Of a DNA stretch of 64,000 nt, positions 16,258 through 25,303 are shown piece after piece. Position 1 is the stretch's first letter, and each line of letters starts with the position of its first letter. A model generated the notes under the pieces. It was given only the letters and a program-made list of their open reading frames with translations. It had not been told where the DNA came from and searched no databases. Origin of the DNA: Subdoligranulum variabile (GTDB lineage: Bacteria > Bacillota > Clostridia > Oscillospirales > Ruminococcaceae); the NCBI RefSeq assembly GCF_025152575.1, contig NZ_CP102293.1, forward strand, positions 2,170,001 to 2,234,000, given 5' to 3'. The position numbers and the translations under genes are program-made.

Positions 16258-17421
16258 ATGAACTTCAAAAAACAGATCTTCGGATTCATGGATATGCTCC
16301 GCTTCACCAAGCTGGTGCCCAACCGCCGCAAGGAGCTGGCTTCCGGCGCCGATACGCCGCTGCCCCAGCAGTACCGGGTCAACGAGCTGGCCAAGGCGCT
16401 GCATCCCGGCCGCATGGAGGTGGAGGTCACCGCCGTGCGTGCCCTCACCGACCGGATGACCGAACTGACCTTCCGCCGCACCGATGCCGATGCGTTTCCC
16501 TTCTTCCGGGCGGGGCAGTATGTCTCGCTGCAGGGCACCGTGGAGGGCAGCGTGGTCAGCCGTCCCTACTCCATCTCCTCCAGCCCCCGGGAAGCGCTGC
16601 AGAACAAGCTGACCCTGGGCATCGAGGATGCCGGATTCTTCTCAGACTACCTCAACCGTCAGGCCAAGGTGGGAGACCGCTTCCTCATGACCGAGCCCGC
16701 CGGGGAATTTCACTACGAGACGCTGCGGGATCACAAAAAGATCCTCTGCGTGGCGGGCGGCAGCGGCATCACGCCCTTCCTCTCGATGGCCAAGAGCCGG
16801 AAGGAGGGGGACGAACCCTACGAGATGCTGCTTTTCTACGGCGCCCGGGATGAGGCCCATCTGGCCTACAAGGCCGAGCTGGACGCCCTGGCCGCCGAAG
16901 GAGTGCTCCAGGTGGTCTACGTCCTCAGCGACGAGACCCGGGAAGGCTACGAGCACGGGTTTGTCTCGGCGGAGCTGATGGCAAAATACGCCGACCTGCA
17001 GGATGTGACCTTCTTCCTCTGCGGCCCGGCGGCCATGTACGCCTTTATCCAGAAAGAACTGGCGCCGCTGCACCTGCCGGTGAAGGCAGTGCGCAAGGAC
17101 GCCACCTGCTGCGGTGCCTGCGCGGTGGAAAACCCCCGCACCTTCACCCTCACCGTCCACATCCGGGACAAGGTTTACACCGTGCCCGCCCGGGAGGACG
17201 AGACGCTGCTGGTGTCCATGGAGCGGGCCGGCATCCAGGCGCCCAACAAGTGCCGGGCCGGCGGCTGCGGCTACTGCCACAGCAAGTGGCTGGGCGGCGA
17301 TTATCTGGTGGCGGACGGCCGGGACGGCCGCCGGGCCGCCGACCGCAAGTTCGGCTGGATCCACCCCTGTGTGACCTACCCGCGGGCGGATATGGAAATC
17401 GACGTGCCGCCTGCTGAGTGA
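16258..17421 (+). CDS. Flavin reductase fused to a plant-type [2Fe-2S] ferredoxin domain
   Basis: 387 residues. Residues about 50-170 bind FAD (RPYSISSSP); about 165-285 bind NAD(P)H (GGSGITPFLSMAKS, then FFLCGPAAMYAF). The C-terminal 90 residues form a ferredoxin with CRAGGCGYC plus a distant HPC, the CX4CX2CXnC pattern. The N-terminal 45 residues (FGFMDMLRFTKLVPNRRKEL) look like an amphipathic extension that may dock on the partner or membrane. It starts one base after the flavoenzyme gene (GGAGG upstream inside that gene), so they are made together. It would pass electrons from NAD(P)H through FAD and the iron-sulfur centre to the CrtI-like protein. An extra cysteine group (ATCCGACAVEN) sits between domains. 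Confidence 0.87.
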   Translation: MNFKKQIFGFMDMLRFTKLVPNRRKELASGADTPLPQQYRVNELAKALHPGRMEVEVTAVRALTDRMTELTFRRTDADAFPFFRAGQYVSLQGTVEGSVVSRPYSISSSPREALQNKLTLGIEDAGFFSDYLNRQAKVGDRFLMTEPAGEFHYETLRDHKKILCVAGGSGITPFLSMAKSRKEGDEPYEMLLFYGARDEAHLAYKAELDALAAEGVLQVVYVLSDETREGYEHGFVSAELMAKYADLQDVTFFLCGPAAMYAFIQKELAPLHLPVKAVRKDATCCGACAVENPRTFTLTVHIRDKVYTVPAREDETLLVSMERAGIQAPNKCRAGGCGYCHSKWLGGDYLVADGRDGRRAADRKFGWIHPCVTYPRADMEIDVPPAE

Positions 17422-17436
17422 TCCTCCCTAACCCGA

Positions 17437-17470
17437 ATCCCGCCGGGCCTGTGTGCCCGGCGGGATTTTT
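17437..17470 (+). terminator. Terminator of the TetR/redox operon
   Basis: Perfect 12-bp stem ATCCCGCCGGGC (17437-17448) with 17455-17466 around CTGTGT, then five Ts. Confidence 0.9.
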
Positions 17471-17484
17471 GTGTAAAAAGAGAA

Positions 17485-17513
17485 TTGACAGTCCGCCGCC
17501 CGTTTTCTATAAT
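17485..17513 (+). promoter_or_regulatory. Consensus promoter of the anion permease gene
   Basis: Perfect TTGACA (17485-17490), 17-base spacer, perfect TATAAT (17508-17513). Transcription should start near 17520. Confidence 0.85.
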
Positions 17514-17550
17514 ACCGTAGGAAATTTGGTTGAAAATGAGGCATGGAAAC

Positions 17551-18669
17551 ATGAAAAGCGGATTCGGGCAGCGGTGTGCTGCCTTTTTCAAGCAGGAAAC
17601 GGTATTGTGCATCGCGGCGGTGCTGGCGGTGATCTCGGTAGTCTTCAACCCGCCCAGCGCGGCCTATGCAGGCTACATCGACTGGGACACCCTGGCCATG
17701 CTCTTCAGCCTGATGGCGGTGATGAAGGGATTCCAGAAGGCCGGGCTTTTTGTCTGGCTGGGCAACTGTCTGCTGCGCCGCACCGACACCACCCGCAAAA
17801 TGCTCTTTGTGCTGGTGTTCCTGCCCTTTTTCTGCAGCATGATCATCACCAACGACGTATCCCTCATCACCTTTGTGCCTTTCGCCCTGGTGGTGCTGCA
17901 TATGGCCGGGCAGGACTGGCTGGTGGTGCCGCTGGTCATTCTCCAGACGGTGGCGGCCAACCTGGGCAGCATGCTCACCCCTATGGGCAACCCCCAGAAT
18001 CTGTATCTCTACACAAAATCCGGCACGTCCTTTCTGGAGCTGGTGGGCCTGATGCTGCCCTACGCATTGCTGTCGGCGGTCTGCCTGGCGCTGCTCATCC
18101 TGCGGTGCGACTCGGTGCCGGTGCAGGCGGCCACCGTCCAGAGCAAACTGGCGCCGCCCCGCACGCTGGCGGTCTACGGCGCCGGGTTTGCCCTCTGTCT
18201 GCTGGGCATTTTCGATGTGCTGCCGCCGCTCATCATCGCGGCCATTGCCGCTGTGTTCCTGGCTTTCTATGACCGGGGTGTGCTGGCCAAGGTGGATTAC
18301 TCCCTGCTGGGCACCTTCATCGCTTTCTTTATCTTCATCGGCAACCTGGGCAGCGTGGCCTGGTTCAAGGACTTCATCGCCTCGGTGCTGGACGGCCATG
18401 TGGTGGCGGTGTCGGTGCTGGCCAGCCAGGTCATCAGCAACGTGCCCGCGGCCCTGCTGCTCTCCGGTTTTACCGAAGACTGGAAGGGGCTGCTCATCGG
18501 CTGCAATCTGGGCGGTCTGGGGACTCTCATCGCCTCCATGGCCAGCCTGATCTCCTATAAGCTGGTGGCCCAGAACAGCCCCGAACGGCGCAACACCTAC
18601 CTCATCTGGTTCACGGTGTGCAACGTGGGCATGCTGGCGCTGCTGCTGATCCTGAACTGGATCCTGTAA
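17551..18669 (+). CDS. SLC13/ArsB-CitMHS-like anion permease
   Basis: 372 residues from this start, with about ten helices. Motifs such as MIITNDVSLITFVPFALV and NLGSMLTPMGNPQNLYLY (helix-hairpin with GNPQN) recur in the second half as SNVPAALLLSGF, typical of divalent-anion/Na+ symporters of the ion transporter superfamily. The start is uncertain: ATG 17551 has GAGG 9 bases upstream; ATG 17536 and TTG 17530 are in frame but very close to the expected transcript start. A DcuRS-like two-component system lies just beyond on the other strand, which suggests a di- or tricarboxylate substrate. Length and the GNPQN motif also allow other anions. Confidence 0.82.
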   Translation: MKSGFGQRCAAFFKQETVLCIAAVLAVISVVFNPPSAAYAGYIDWDTLAMLFSLMAVMKGFQKAGLFVWLGNCLLRRTDTTRKMLFVLVFLPFFCSMIITNDVSLITFVPFALVVLHMAGQDWLVVPLVILQTVAANLGSMLTPMGNPQNLYLYTKSGTSFLELVGLMLPYALLSAVCLALLILRCDSVPVQAATVQSKLAPPRTLAVYGAGFALCLLGIFDVLPPLIIAAIAAVFLAFYDRGVLAKVDYSLLGTFIAFFIFIGNLGSVAWFKDFIASVLDGHVVAVSVLASQVISNVPAALLLSGFTEDWKGLLIGCNLGGLGTLIASMASLISYKLVAQNSPERRNTYLIWFTVCNVGMLALLLILNWIL

Positions 18670-18672
18670 ACG

Positions 18673-18707
18673 AAAAATCCCGGACCTGTTGGGTCCGGGA
18701 TTTTTTT
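18673..18707. terminator. Bidirectional terminator between permease and GtrA genes
   Basis: AATCCCGGACC (18676-18686) pairs with GGTCCGGGATT (18692-18702), flanked by A-run and T-run. Confidence 0.9.
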
Positions 18708-18708
18708 A

Positions 18709-19119
18709 TCAATAGACAAAGGTTTTCTGGGCCAGATAATTGGCGAAGAACAGCGCCACATCCACCGGGATCTTCACGGCCAGTTCGGGGATGCCGGCGG
18801 GGAGCCACCCGGCCAGGACAGCCACCAGCAGGGCACTGGCCAGGGTCTTGAGCACCGTGATGACGGTGTAGAGGCTGGCGGATTTGCCGTGGGAAGTGTG
18901 GCTGTGGAAGACAAGGAAGTAATTCAGCAGATAGTTGCACAGCGACGATAGCACCCGCGCCAGAATGGTAGCCGCCACGATGGCCGGACCCCCGCCCAGG
19001 TAGGGCCGCAGCAGGGCGCACAGCACCGTGAAGGCACCCAGGTCCACCACGCTGGAGGAGAGCGACGAGGCGGAAAACTTCCCGAAGGAACGCACCGCCG
19101 CGGCTTTGGCAGAGCTCAT
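18709..19119 (-). CDS. GtrA-like membrane protein
   Basis: 136 residues with four membrane helices. The pattern FGKFSASSLSSSVVDLGAFTVLCAL, NYLLNYFLVFHS and a closing DVALFFANYLAQKTFVY is the GtrA/DPMS family. GtrA proteins are thought to help flip or present polyprenyl-linked sugars for cell-surface glycosylation. The start at 19119 was chosen because AAGGAGGAAAT lies just before it; the longer frame to 19245 lacks a site. It has its own promoter. No sugar transferase is adjacent, so the partner is unknown. Confidence 0.85.
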   Translation of the reverse strand: MSSAKAAAVRSFGKFSASSLSSSVVDLGAFTVLCALLRPYLGGGPAIVAATILARVLSSLCNYLLNYFLVFHSHTSHGKSASLYTVITVLKTLASALLVAVLAGWLPAGIPELAVKIPVDVALFFANYLAQKTFVY

Positions 19120-19207
19120 GGATTTCCTCCTTTCCCACAACACAACGCGGGGCAGGTCCCGCAAAGCAGGTCCCGGCCCCGACGATACAAAACAACGTAC
19201 AACAATC

Positions 19208-19236
19208 AGTATAAAACTTTTTGATCCAAAAGTCAA
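19208..19236 (-). promoter_or_regulatory. Promoter of the GtrA gene
   Basis: Minus strand TTGACT (19231-19236), 17-base spacer, TATACT (19208-19213). Confidence 0.65.
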
Positions 19237-19263
19237 CCGCCGCACCCAAGCAAGGTGCGGCGG
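19237..19263 (-). terminator. Hairpin after the response regulator gene
   Basis: Minus-strand CCGCCGCACC (19254-19263) pairs with GGTGCGGCGG (19237-19246) around a 7-base loop. The base after the stem is the first of the GtrA -35 box (TTGACT), so terminator and next promoter abut. The following T-rich part is weak (TTGACTTTT). Confidence 0.6.
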
Positions 19264-19277
19264 TAAATTCCAAGGAT

Positions 19278-19943
19278 TCAGGTCGCCAGCCGGTAGACCA
19301 GACAGGGCCGGCCGCCGGTGCCGTAGTTCATGTCGCCGGTCACCTGTCCCTGCTGGGCCAGATAGCCCATGTAGCGCCGCACCGTCACCACCGAAAGTCC
19401 GGAGGCTGCGGCAATCTCCTCGCAGGTGTAGGCGTGGCCTGGGTCATCCCGCATGCAGGCCAGCACCCGTTCCTGGGTCTGTGCCTGCATCCCCTTGGGC
19501 AGCGTGGCCGGGGCAGGGGGCACCGCGTGAAGCAGATTGTCCAGGGCGGTCTGGTCCAGGCTGCCCCGCATGGCGCTGCGCCGTCGGCAGAAGGCATCCA
19601 GCGCCCGGCAGAAACGCTCGTAGGCAAAGGGCTTGACCAGATAGTCCACCACCCCCAGCCGGGTTAGCGCCTCCACGGTGGCGGCGTCGTTGGCGGCGGT
19701 GATCATGATGACGTCGGATTCCACCCCGGCGGCGCGCACCGCCCGCAGGAATTCCAGCCCGTTCATCTGGGGCATGTAGAAATCCAGGATCACCAGGTCG
19801 GCAGGGTTGTGCCGCAGCCAGTCCAGCGCCCGGCGGGGCTGGCTGAAGGTCTGGGCCACCGTGAACCGGCCATCCTTCTCGGCGTACCGGCGGTTCAGTT
19901 CGGTGATCATGGGATCGTCTTCTACGATGACAACGGTGTACAT
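19278..19943 (-). CDS. CitB/DcuR-type response regulator
   Basis: 221 residues. The receiver domain (1-120) has acidic pocket VIVEDDP, phosphoacceptor Asp in LVILDFYMPQMNG (about residue 54), switch region MITAAND and Lys in VDYLVKPFAYERF. The C-terminal part has a winged-helix-like helix-turn-helix (CEEIAAASGLSVVTVRRYMGYLAQQGQV), as in DcuR, CitB and MalR, which control carboxylate uptake. It starts 14 bases after the sensor gene on the same strand, so they form one operon. The nearby SLC13-like permease is the likely target. Confidence 0.9.
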   Translation of the reverse strand: MYTVVIVEDDPMITELNRRYAEKDGRFTVAQTFSQPRRALDWLRHNPADLVILDFYMPQMNGLEFLRAVRAAGVESDVIMITAANDAATVEALTRLGVVDYLVKPFAYERFCRALDAFCRRRSAMRGSLDQTALDNLLHAVPPAPATLPKGMQAQTQERVLACMRDDPGHAYTCEEIAAASGLSVVTVRRYMGYLAQQGQVTGDMNYGTGGRPCLVYRLAT

Positions 19944-19957
19944 GATTTGCCTCTTTC

Positions 19958-21580
19958 TCAGGTGTCCGCCGCCCGGGGCGGACGGAAGGTAATGATGAAG
20001 GAACTGCCCACGCCCTGGGTGGACTCCACCCGGATCTCACCGTCGTAGGCGTCCACCACGCTCTTGACTAAGAACAGTCCGGTGCCGTGGCCCTCCCCCT
20101 TGGAGGTGCTGCCCCGCTCAAAGATGTGTTCCCGGACTTCCTCCGGCATGCCGCAGGCGTTGTCGTCCACGCTCAGGATCAGCCCCCGTTCGCTCTCCCG
20201 CACCGAGACGTCGATCTCATGCAGGGTGTCGGAAGGGGTATTGCCGAAGGCGTCGAAAGCGTTCTCGATGAGATTGCCCAGAATGGTGATCATACCGGAG
20301 GCGGGCAGGTAGTGGGTGTCGGAACTCAGGTGGCTCTCAGGGTCCAGGGTAAGCCGCACTCCCAGCTCTGCCGCGCGGCAGCTCTTGCCGATGAGCAGCG
20401 CCGCCACCGACGGCTCGGCGATGCTCTGGGAGATCCGCCCCACCGACAGGGCCTTGGTCTGGGTCAGCTGGAGCACATAGTCCTCGGCCTGCTTGGCCTC
20501 GCCCAGTTGCAGAAGCCCCAGGATCACGTGGAGCTTGTTCATGAATTCGTGGGTGTAGGCGCGCATGGCCTCCACGATATGCTGCACGCCGGTCAGTTCC
20601 CGGGCCAGGTTGGCCACTTCGGTGCGGTTGCGGAAAATCGCCACCGCGCCCACGATCTGTCCGTCCCGGCGTACCGGCATCCGGTCGGAAAGGATGCGGA
20701 TGTGGTGCAGCGATTCCAGGCTGATGTTGTACTCCGGCTGTTCGGTGTGCATGACCCGGGGGATGGTGGATTGGGGATAAACCTCGGACAGAGGCTTGCC
20801 CACCACAGCGCTTTTGTCAAAGGAGAGCATCTCAGCCGCCGCCCGGTTGATGTAGATGATGTGCTCCTCCCGGTCGATGGCCAGCAGTCCCTCGTCCAGG
20901 GCGTCCAGCAGCTCCATCCGGCGCAAAAACAGATCGCGGAAGGCGTCCGGCTCGTAGCCCAGCAGGTCGCTCTTGATGCGCTGGGCCAGCTGCATGCTCA
21001 AAAAGGAACCTACCCCCAACGCTGCCGCGCCGATGAGCAGATAGATCTCCAGTGTGCGCAGACCGGTGGAGCGGATGGAACTCAGGTAGAGCCCGGCCAT
21101 CACATAGCCTTTGACCGATCCGTCAGGGCGGTGCACGGCGGCGTAGGCGCAGTGGTCGGCGCCCTCGGGGGCACGGGCATCGTCCAGCAGGGCATCCTCA
21201 CTCGCGGACAAGCGGTTCATAAGGGCCTCGTCCAGCGATTCCAGGGAAGCGGCGCTGCTCTCGCTGTCGGTGACGTCGCACAGATAGACCGGCTGGCCGT
21301 CGGCGTCGTAGACGGCAAAAAGGTCAATGCCCGAGATGCCGTGCACCGTCCGGTCCACATATTCCATGATGAGGGCGGGTTCGTCGCCGTCGGTGATGGT
21401 CAGCGTATGGGAGACCGCCTGCACCGCGGTGGTCAGGGTGTCGTCGCGGATGCGCCGCTCCTGGAAAAGGTTCAGCGAAAGCCCTGCGCCGGTGGCCAGC
21501 ACCATGGCTACCAGAATGCCCAGCACCGACACCCGGCGGATCTGCTGGTAGACGGTATGGCCGGTCGACTTCTTTTCCAT
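19958..21580 (-). CDS. DcuS/CitA-type sensor histidine kinase
   Basis: 540 residues. Helix 1 (about 16-36), an extracytoplasmic PAS-like sensor (about 40-170) and helix 2 (about 180-205) are followed by a cytoplasmic PAS domain (IDREEHIIYINRAAAEML). The phosphoacceptor His lies in AMRAYTHEFMNKLHVILGL, the hallmark of the CitA/DcuS group. The ATPase domain shows NLIENAFDAF (N box), DNACGMPEE (G1) and GTGLFLVKSVV (G2). Start chosen at 21580 (MEKKST) with AGGGGTG upstream; an upstream extension has no site. It probably senses an external carboxylate and signals to the adjacent regulator. Confidence 0.9.
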   Translation of the reverse strand: MEKKSTGHTVYQQIRRVSVLGILVAMVLATGAGLSLNLFQERRIRDDTLTTAVQAVSHTLTITDGDEPALIMEYVDRTVHGISGIDLFAVYDADGQPVYLCDVTDSESSAASLESLDEALMNRLSASEDALLDDARAPEGADHCAYAAVHRPDGSVKGYVMAGLYLSSIRSTGLRTLEIYLLIGAAALGVGSFLSMQLAQRIKSDLLGYEPDAFRDLFLRRMELLDALDEGLLAIDREEHIIYINRAAAEMLSFDKSAVVGKPLSEVYPQSTIPRVMHTEQPEYNISLESLHHIRILSDRMPVRRDGQIVGAVAIFRNRTEVANLARELTGVQHIVEAMRAYTHEFMNKLHVILGLLQLGEAKQAEDYVLQLTQTKALSVGRISQSIAEPSVAALLIGKSCRAAELGVRLTLDPESHLSSDTHYLPASGMITILGNLIENAFDAFGNTPSDTLHEIDVSVRESERGLILSVDDNACGMPEEVREHIFERGSTSKGEGHGTGLFLVKSVVDAYDGEIRVESTQGVGSSFIITFRPPRAADT

Positions 21581-21781
21581 AGGACACCCCTTTTTTATAA
21601 TAGGACAGTTTCTGCGGTAATGATACCACCTTCGTACAGAATCGTCAATCTTGCACAAAGTTTCTCCGCCATCGGCAGGACAAATGCATCCCTTTGCACG
21701 GTTTTGTTTTTTTTATTTTCGTAAGACTTACCACCCCGCCGCCGCGGGCGTAAGATGGGTACGAAAAAGAGGTGAACAAGT

Positions 21782-22477
21782 TTGGAAGGTTTTAAAGAAG
21801 CCCTGGTTGATGCCCTTGCCAATGAGACCGCGTTCACGATCCCGGTCCTCGGCGGCATTCCCATCAGCTCGGCCGTGCTGGTGACCTGGATCATTATGGC
21901 GTTCTGGATCATCTTCACGCTGCTGGCCACCCGCAATCTGAAGGTCAGCAACCCCGGTAAGCTGCAGGTCATTCTGGAATCCGCCGTGGAGTTCCTCAAC
22001 GGATTCGTCAAGGAGACCATCGGCCCCCACTGGCGGCCCTTTGCCCCCTATCTGGGCAGCGTGGCGCTTTACATCGGCCTGGCAAACATCATCAGCATTT
22101 TCGGCCTGACGCCCCCCACCAAGGACGTCAGCGTGACCGCCGCCCTGGCGTTCATGAGCCTGGTGCTGATCTACGGTGCGCAGTTCCGCTACAACGGTCT
22201 GCGCGGCGGTATGAAGCGTTTTGCCGACCCCATGCCTGTGCTGCTCCCCATCAACCTGATGGAAATCGCCATCCGTCCGCTGGCGCTGTGCATGCGACTG
22301 TTCGGCAACGTTCTGGGCGCTTTCATCATCATGGAGATCATCAAGTACCTGGTACCCGCCGTGGTGCCCGCCGTCTTCTGCATCTACTTCGATCTGTTCG
22401 ACGGCCTCATCCAGACCATTGTCTTTGTCTTTTTGACCGCTCTGTTCGCAGGCGAGGGCATCAAGGAAGAAGAGTAA
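21782..22477 (+). CDS. atpB: F0F1 ATP synthase subunit a
   Basis: 231 residues, proton channel subunit of F0. Helix 4 carries the essential Arg in IRPLALCMRLFGNVLGAFIIME; the PxxKDVSVTAALAFMSL and C-terminal QTIVFVFLTALFAGEGI segments are typical of subunit a. The start is TTG at 21782 with AGAGGTGAAC 6 bases before it; no ATG fits. It heads the eight-subunit operon in the order a-c-b-delta/alpha-gamma-beta-epsilon. No atpI precedes it, and the 200 bases upstream show no convincing promoter. Confidence 0.93.
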   Translation: MEGFKEALVDALANETAFTIPVLGGIPISSAVLVTWIIMAFWIIFTLLATRNLKVSNPGKLQVILESAVEFLNGFVKETIGPHWRPFAPYLGSVALYIGLANIISIFGLTPPTKDVSVTAALAFMSLVLIYGAQFRYNGLRGGMKRFADPMPVLLPINLMEIAIRPLALCMRLFGNVLGAFIIMEIIKYLVPAVVPAVFCIYFDLFDGLIQTIVFVFLTALFAGEGIKEEE

Positions 22478-22543
22478 GCCCCGCCCCCACCCGCGCGGTA
22501 CATGCCGCGCTCCCATGAAAAGAACTTTCAGGAGGAAACTACT

Positions 22544-22762
22544 ATGTCTATCGGAATCATCGCCGCAGGTCTCGCAGTTCTCACCGGTTTTGGCGCCGGT
22601 ATCGGTATCGGCATCGCCACCGGCCACGCCAGCGACGCCATCGCCCGTCAGCCCGAAGCATCCGGCAAGATCAACAGCACCCTGCTGCTGGGCTGCGCCA
22701 TGGCAGAAGGTACTGCCATCTTCGGTTTCATCACCGCGCTGATCATCATCTTCGTGGGTTAA
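22544..22762 (+). CDS. atpE: F0F1 ATP synthase subunit c
   Basis: 72-residue helical hairpin forming the rotor ring. The ion-binding carboxylate is Glu in GCAMAEGTAIFGF (about residue 53). The conserved polar loop is ARQPEASGK. The Na+ signature is lacking: the helix-1 Gln found in Na+-type rings is Ile here (GIGIGIATG), and the Glu is followed by Gly-Thr, not Ser/Thr-Thr. A proton-driven enzyme is therefore more likely. Start at 22544 has CAGGAGGAAA just upstream; the longer frame from 22502 has none. Confidence 0.93.
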   Translation: MSIGIIAAGLAVLTGFGAGIGIGIATGHASDAIARQPEASGKINSTLLLGCAMAEGTAIFGFITALIIIFVG

Positions 22763-22778
22763 AAGGAGGTGTGCCCAA

Positions 22779-23267
22779 ATGCTGGATTTCCAGCCGTGGA
22801 CGATCTTTTTTACCATCGTCAACCTGTTGATTTTGTATTTCTTTTTCCGCAAATTCCTGTTTGGGCGCATCAATGCCGTGCTTGAACAGCGTGAGCAGCT
22901 GATCCGCAGCCAGGTCGAGGAGGCCGAGAAAAACAACGCCGAGGCCCAGAAGACCAAGCAGGAATATGAGACGAAACTGGCCGGTGCCCGGCAGGAAGCC
23001 GCCGATCTGGTGGCGGACGCCAAGCGCCGTGCCGATGTGGCCTACGCCGACCGTATGGCGCAGGCCGAAGCCGACGCCAAGCAGACGGCGGCGGAAGCCG
23101 AGGCCCGCATTGCCGCCGAGCGCAGCGAGATGTTGCGCACTGCCCGCGGCGAAGTGGCCCATCTGGCCGTGATGGCCGCCACCGAGGTGGCCGGCAAGCG
23201 GCTGGATACCGACTCCGACCGTGCGCTGGCGGAGGAATTCTTGGCAAAGGTGGGTGAGCAGGCATGA
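22779..23267 (+). CDS. atpF: F0F1 ATP synthase subunit b
   Basis: 162 residues, the peripheral stalk. One N-terminal membrane helix ([22 protein letters not shown]) is followed by a long, charged, Ala/Glu/Lys-rich coiled coil that forms the dimer. AAGGAGGTG is 7 bases upstream of ATG. The stop overlaps the start of the delta-alpha gene by 4 bases (ATGA). The protein ends in an [11 protein letters not shown] helix that would contact delta in known enzymes. Confidence 0.92.
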   Translation: MLDFQPWTIFFTIVNLLILYFFFRKFLFGRINAVLEQREQLIRSQVEEAEKNNAEAQKTKQEYETKLAGARQEAADLVADAKRRADVAYADRMAQAEADAKQTAAEAEARIAAERSEMLRTARGEVAHLAVMAATEVAGKRLDTDSDRALAEEFLAKVGEQA

Positions 23268-25303
23268 GCGAAGCGACCGAGCGTTACGCTGCGGCCCTGT
23301 TCGGGGCTGCCCAGGGCGACGCGGGGGCCGTGCGCGCTGCCGCCGATGCCCTGATGGCGGACACCCAGCGCTGGAACGTGCTGGTGAGTGATGCCACCAC
23401 CGACGCCGAGAAGAAGGAGCTGCTGGCCGGTGCGCCGCAGCTGGACGGACAGGACGCGCTGAAGGCTTTCCTGCAGCTGCTGCTGGCGGAAGGTCATCTG
23501 AACGCCCTGCCGGAGATCCTGCCGGAATTTTCCCGCCTGGCACTGAATGCCCAGGGCGGTATGGAATGTGTGATGACCTGCGCCCGTCAGCCGGACGAGG
23601 CCACCCAGGAGGCCGTGCGCAAGGCGGCCTGCAAGCTGCGCGGCGCCGACAATGTGGTGCTGCAGATCAAGATCGACCCCAGCCTGCTGGGCGGTTTTGT
23701 GCTGGATATCGACGGCGTGACCTATGACCGCAGCGTCAAGGGCCGTCTGGACCGTCTGGCCCGCGGCATCGAGAACAACAACAGCGACGATACGCTGGAT
23801 CAGCTGGCTGCCCAGATGAAGGAGGCCCTCTCCGGTTCTGCCGGGGATACCATGGCCACCGAGACCGGCCGCGTGCTGGAGATCGGTGACGGCATTGCCA
23901 ACGTCAGCGGCCTGCGCCACGCCGTCTACGGCGAGCGCGTGGAATTTGAGAACGGCACCGCCGGTCTGATCCTGGACCTGCGCCGCAAGCGCACCGGTGT
24001 GGTGCTGCTGGGCAGCGCCGAGGGTCTGACCGAGGGCAGCCTGGTGCGCCGCACCGGCCGTCCCGCCGACGTGCCGGTGGGCGAAGCCCTCATCGGCCGT
24101 ACCGTCAACGCCCTGGGCCAGCCCATTGATGGCCTGGGCCCCATCGACTGCACCGAGACCCGCCCCATCGAGCATGAGGCCTCCGGCGTGGTCAGCCGTG
24201 AACCGGTCACCCAGCCCATGCAGACCGGCATCCTGGCCATCGACGCCATGGTGCCCATCGGCCGCGGCCAGCGTGAATTGATCATCGGCGACCGCCAGAC
24301 CGGCAAGACCTCCATCGCCACCGATGCCATCCTGAACCAGAAGGGGCAGGATATGATCTGCATCTACGTGGCCATCGGCCAGAAGGCTTCCACCGTCGCC
24401 CGCCTGCGGGAGACCCTGAAGAAGCACGGCGCCATGGAGTACAGCATCATCGTGTCGGCTCCCGCCGCCGAGGGTGCTTCCATGCAGTACATCGCTCCCT
24501 ATGCGGGCGCTGCCATGGGCGAATACTTCATGTCCAAGGGCAAGGACGTCCTCATCGTCTACGATGACCTGTCCAAGCACGCGGTGGCCTACCGTACGCT
24601 GTCCCTGCTGCTGCGCCGTTCTCCCGGCCGTGAAGCCTATCCCGGCGACGTCTTCTATCTGCATTCCCGTCTGCTGGAGCGCGCCTGCCGCCTGACCAAG
24701 GAGTACGGCGGCGGTTCCATGACGGCCCTGCCTATCGTCGAGACCCAGGCCGGCGACGTTTCGGCCTATATTCCCACCAACGTCATTTCCATCACCGACG
24801 GCCAGATCTACCTGGAAAGCGGCCTGTTCTTCTCGGGCCAGCGCCCCGCCGTCAACGTGGGCCTGTCGGTGTCCCGTGTGGGCGGTGCCGCCCAGACCCG
24901 GGCCATCAAGAAGACCGCCGGTACCCTGCGTATCGACCTGGCCCGGTACCGTGAACTGGAAGTCTTCACCCAGTTCAGCTCCGACCTGGACGCCGAGACC
25001 CGCCAGGCCCTGGACCACGGCAAGCGGATGATGGCGCTGCTGCGCCAGCCCCTCTGCTCGCCCATGTCGGTGGCCCGCCAGGCGGTTATCCTGTACATCG
25101 CCACCAACGGCCTGCTGAACGACGTGCCGGTGGAGAAGTCCGCCGCCTTCGCCAAGGATTTCGCCGACCTGCTGGAGCGCGAGCAGGCTGACCTGATGCA
25201 GGAGATCAACGAGACCGGTGCATTGTCCGGCACCGCCACCGAGCAGATCCGCACCACGCTGCAGAGCTACAAAGAGCAGGTGAGCGCCACATGGAAAGCA
25301 TAA
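23264..25303 (+). CDS. atpHA: Fused ATP synthase delta-alpha subunit
   Basis: One open frame of 679 codons. Residues 1 to about 172 are a full delta subunit ([17 protein letters not shown] ... [27 protein letters not shown]). Residues about 173-679 are a full alpha subunit: N-terminal helix [14 protein letters not shown], beta-barrel [17 protein letters not shown], Walker [10 protein letters not shown], and the SAAEGAS-like [16 protein letters not shown] and [14 protein letters not shown] regions. There is no stop and no in-frame ATG/GTG/TTG with a ribosome site at the junction; ATGs at 23816 and 23852 lack good spacing (AAGGAGG at 23819-23825 is 26 bases before the second). Normally these are separate genes with one delta and three alpha per enzyme. 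The stop overlaps the gamma start by 13 bases. A lost stop by sequencing error is possible but would have to be checked. Confidence 0.85.
   Translation: MSEATERYAAALFGAAQGDAGAVRAAADALMADTQRWNVLVSDATTDAEKKELLAGAPQLDGQDALKAFLQLLLAEGHLNALPEILPEFSRLALNAQGGMECVMTCARQPDEATQEAVRKAACKLRGADNVVLQIKIDPSLLGGFVLDIDGVTYDRSVKGRLDRLARGIENNNSDDTLDQLAAQMKEALSGSAGDTMATETGRVLEIGDGIANVSGLRHAVYGERVEFENGTAGLILDLRRKRTGVVLLGSAEGLTEGSLVRRTGRPADVPVGEALIGRTVNALGQPIDGLGPIDCTETRPIEHEASGVVSREPVTQPMQTGILAIDAMVPIGRGQRELIIGDRQTGKTSIATDAILNQKGQDMICIYVAIGQKASTVARLRETLKKHGAMEYSIIVSAPAAEGASMQYIAPYAGAAMGEYFMSKGKDVLIVYDDLSKHAVAYRTLSLLLRRSPGREAYPGDVFYLHSRLLERACRLTKEYGGGSMTALPIVETQAGDVSAYIPTNVISITDGQIYLESGLFFSGQRPAVNVGLSVSRVGGAAQTRAIKKTAGTLRIDLARYRELEVFTQFSSDLDAETRQALDHGKRMMALLRQPLCSPMSVARQAVILYIATNGLLNDVPVEKSAAFAKDFADLLEREQADLMQEINETGALSGTATEQIRTTLQSYKEQVSATWKA

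Noticed and set aside
22544..22762. Na+-driven ATP synthase.
   Set aside because: Subunit c lacks the helix-1 Gln and the Ser/Thr after the key Glu that mark Na+ binding.
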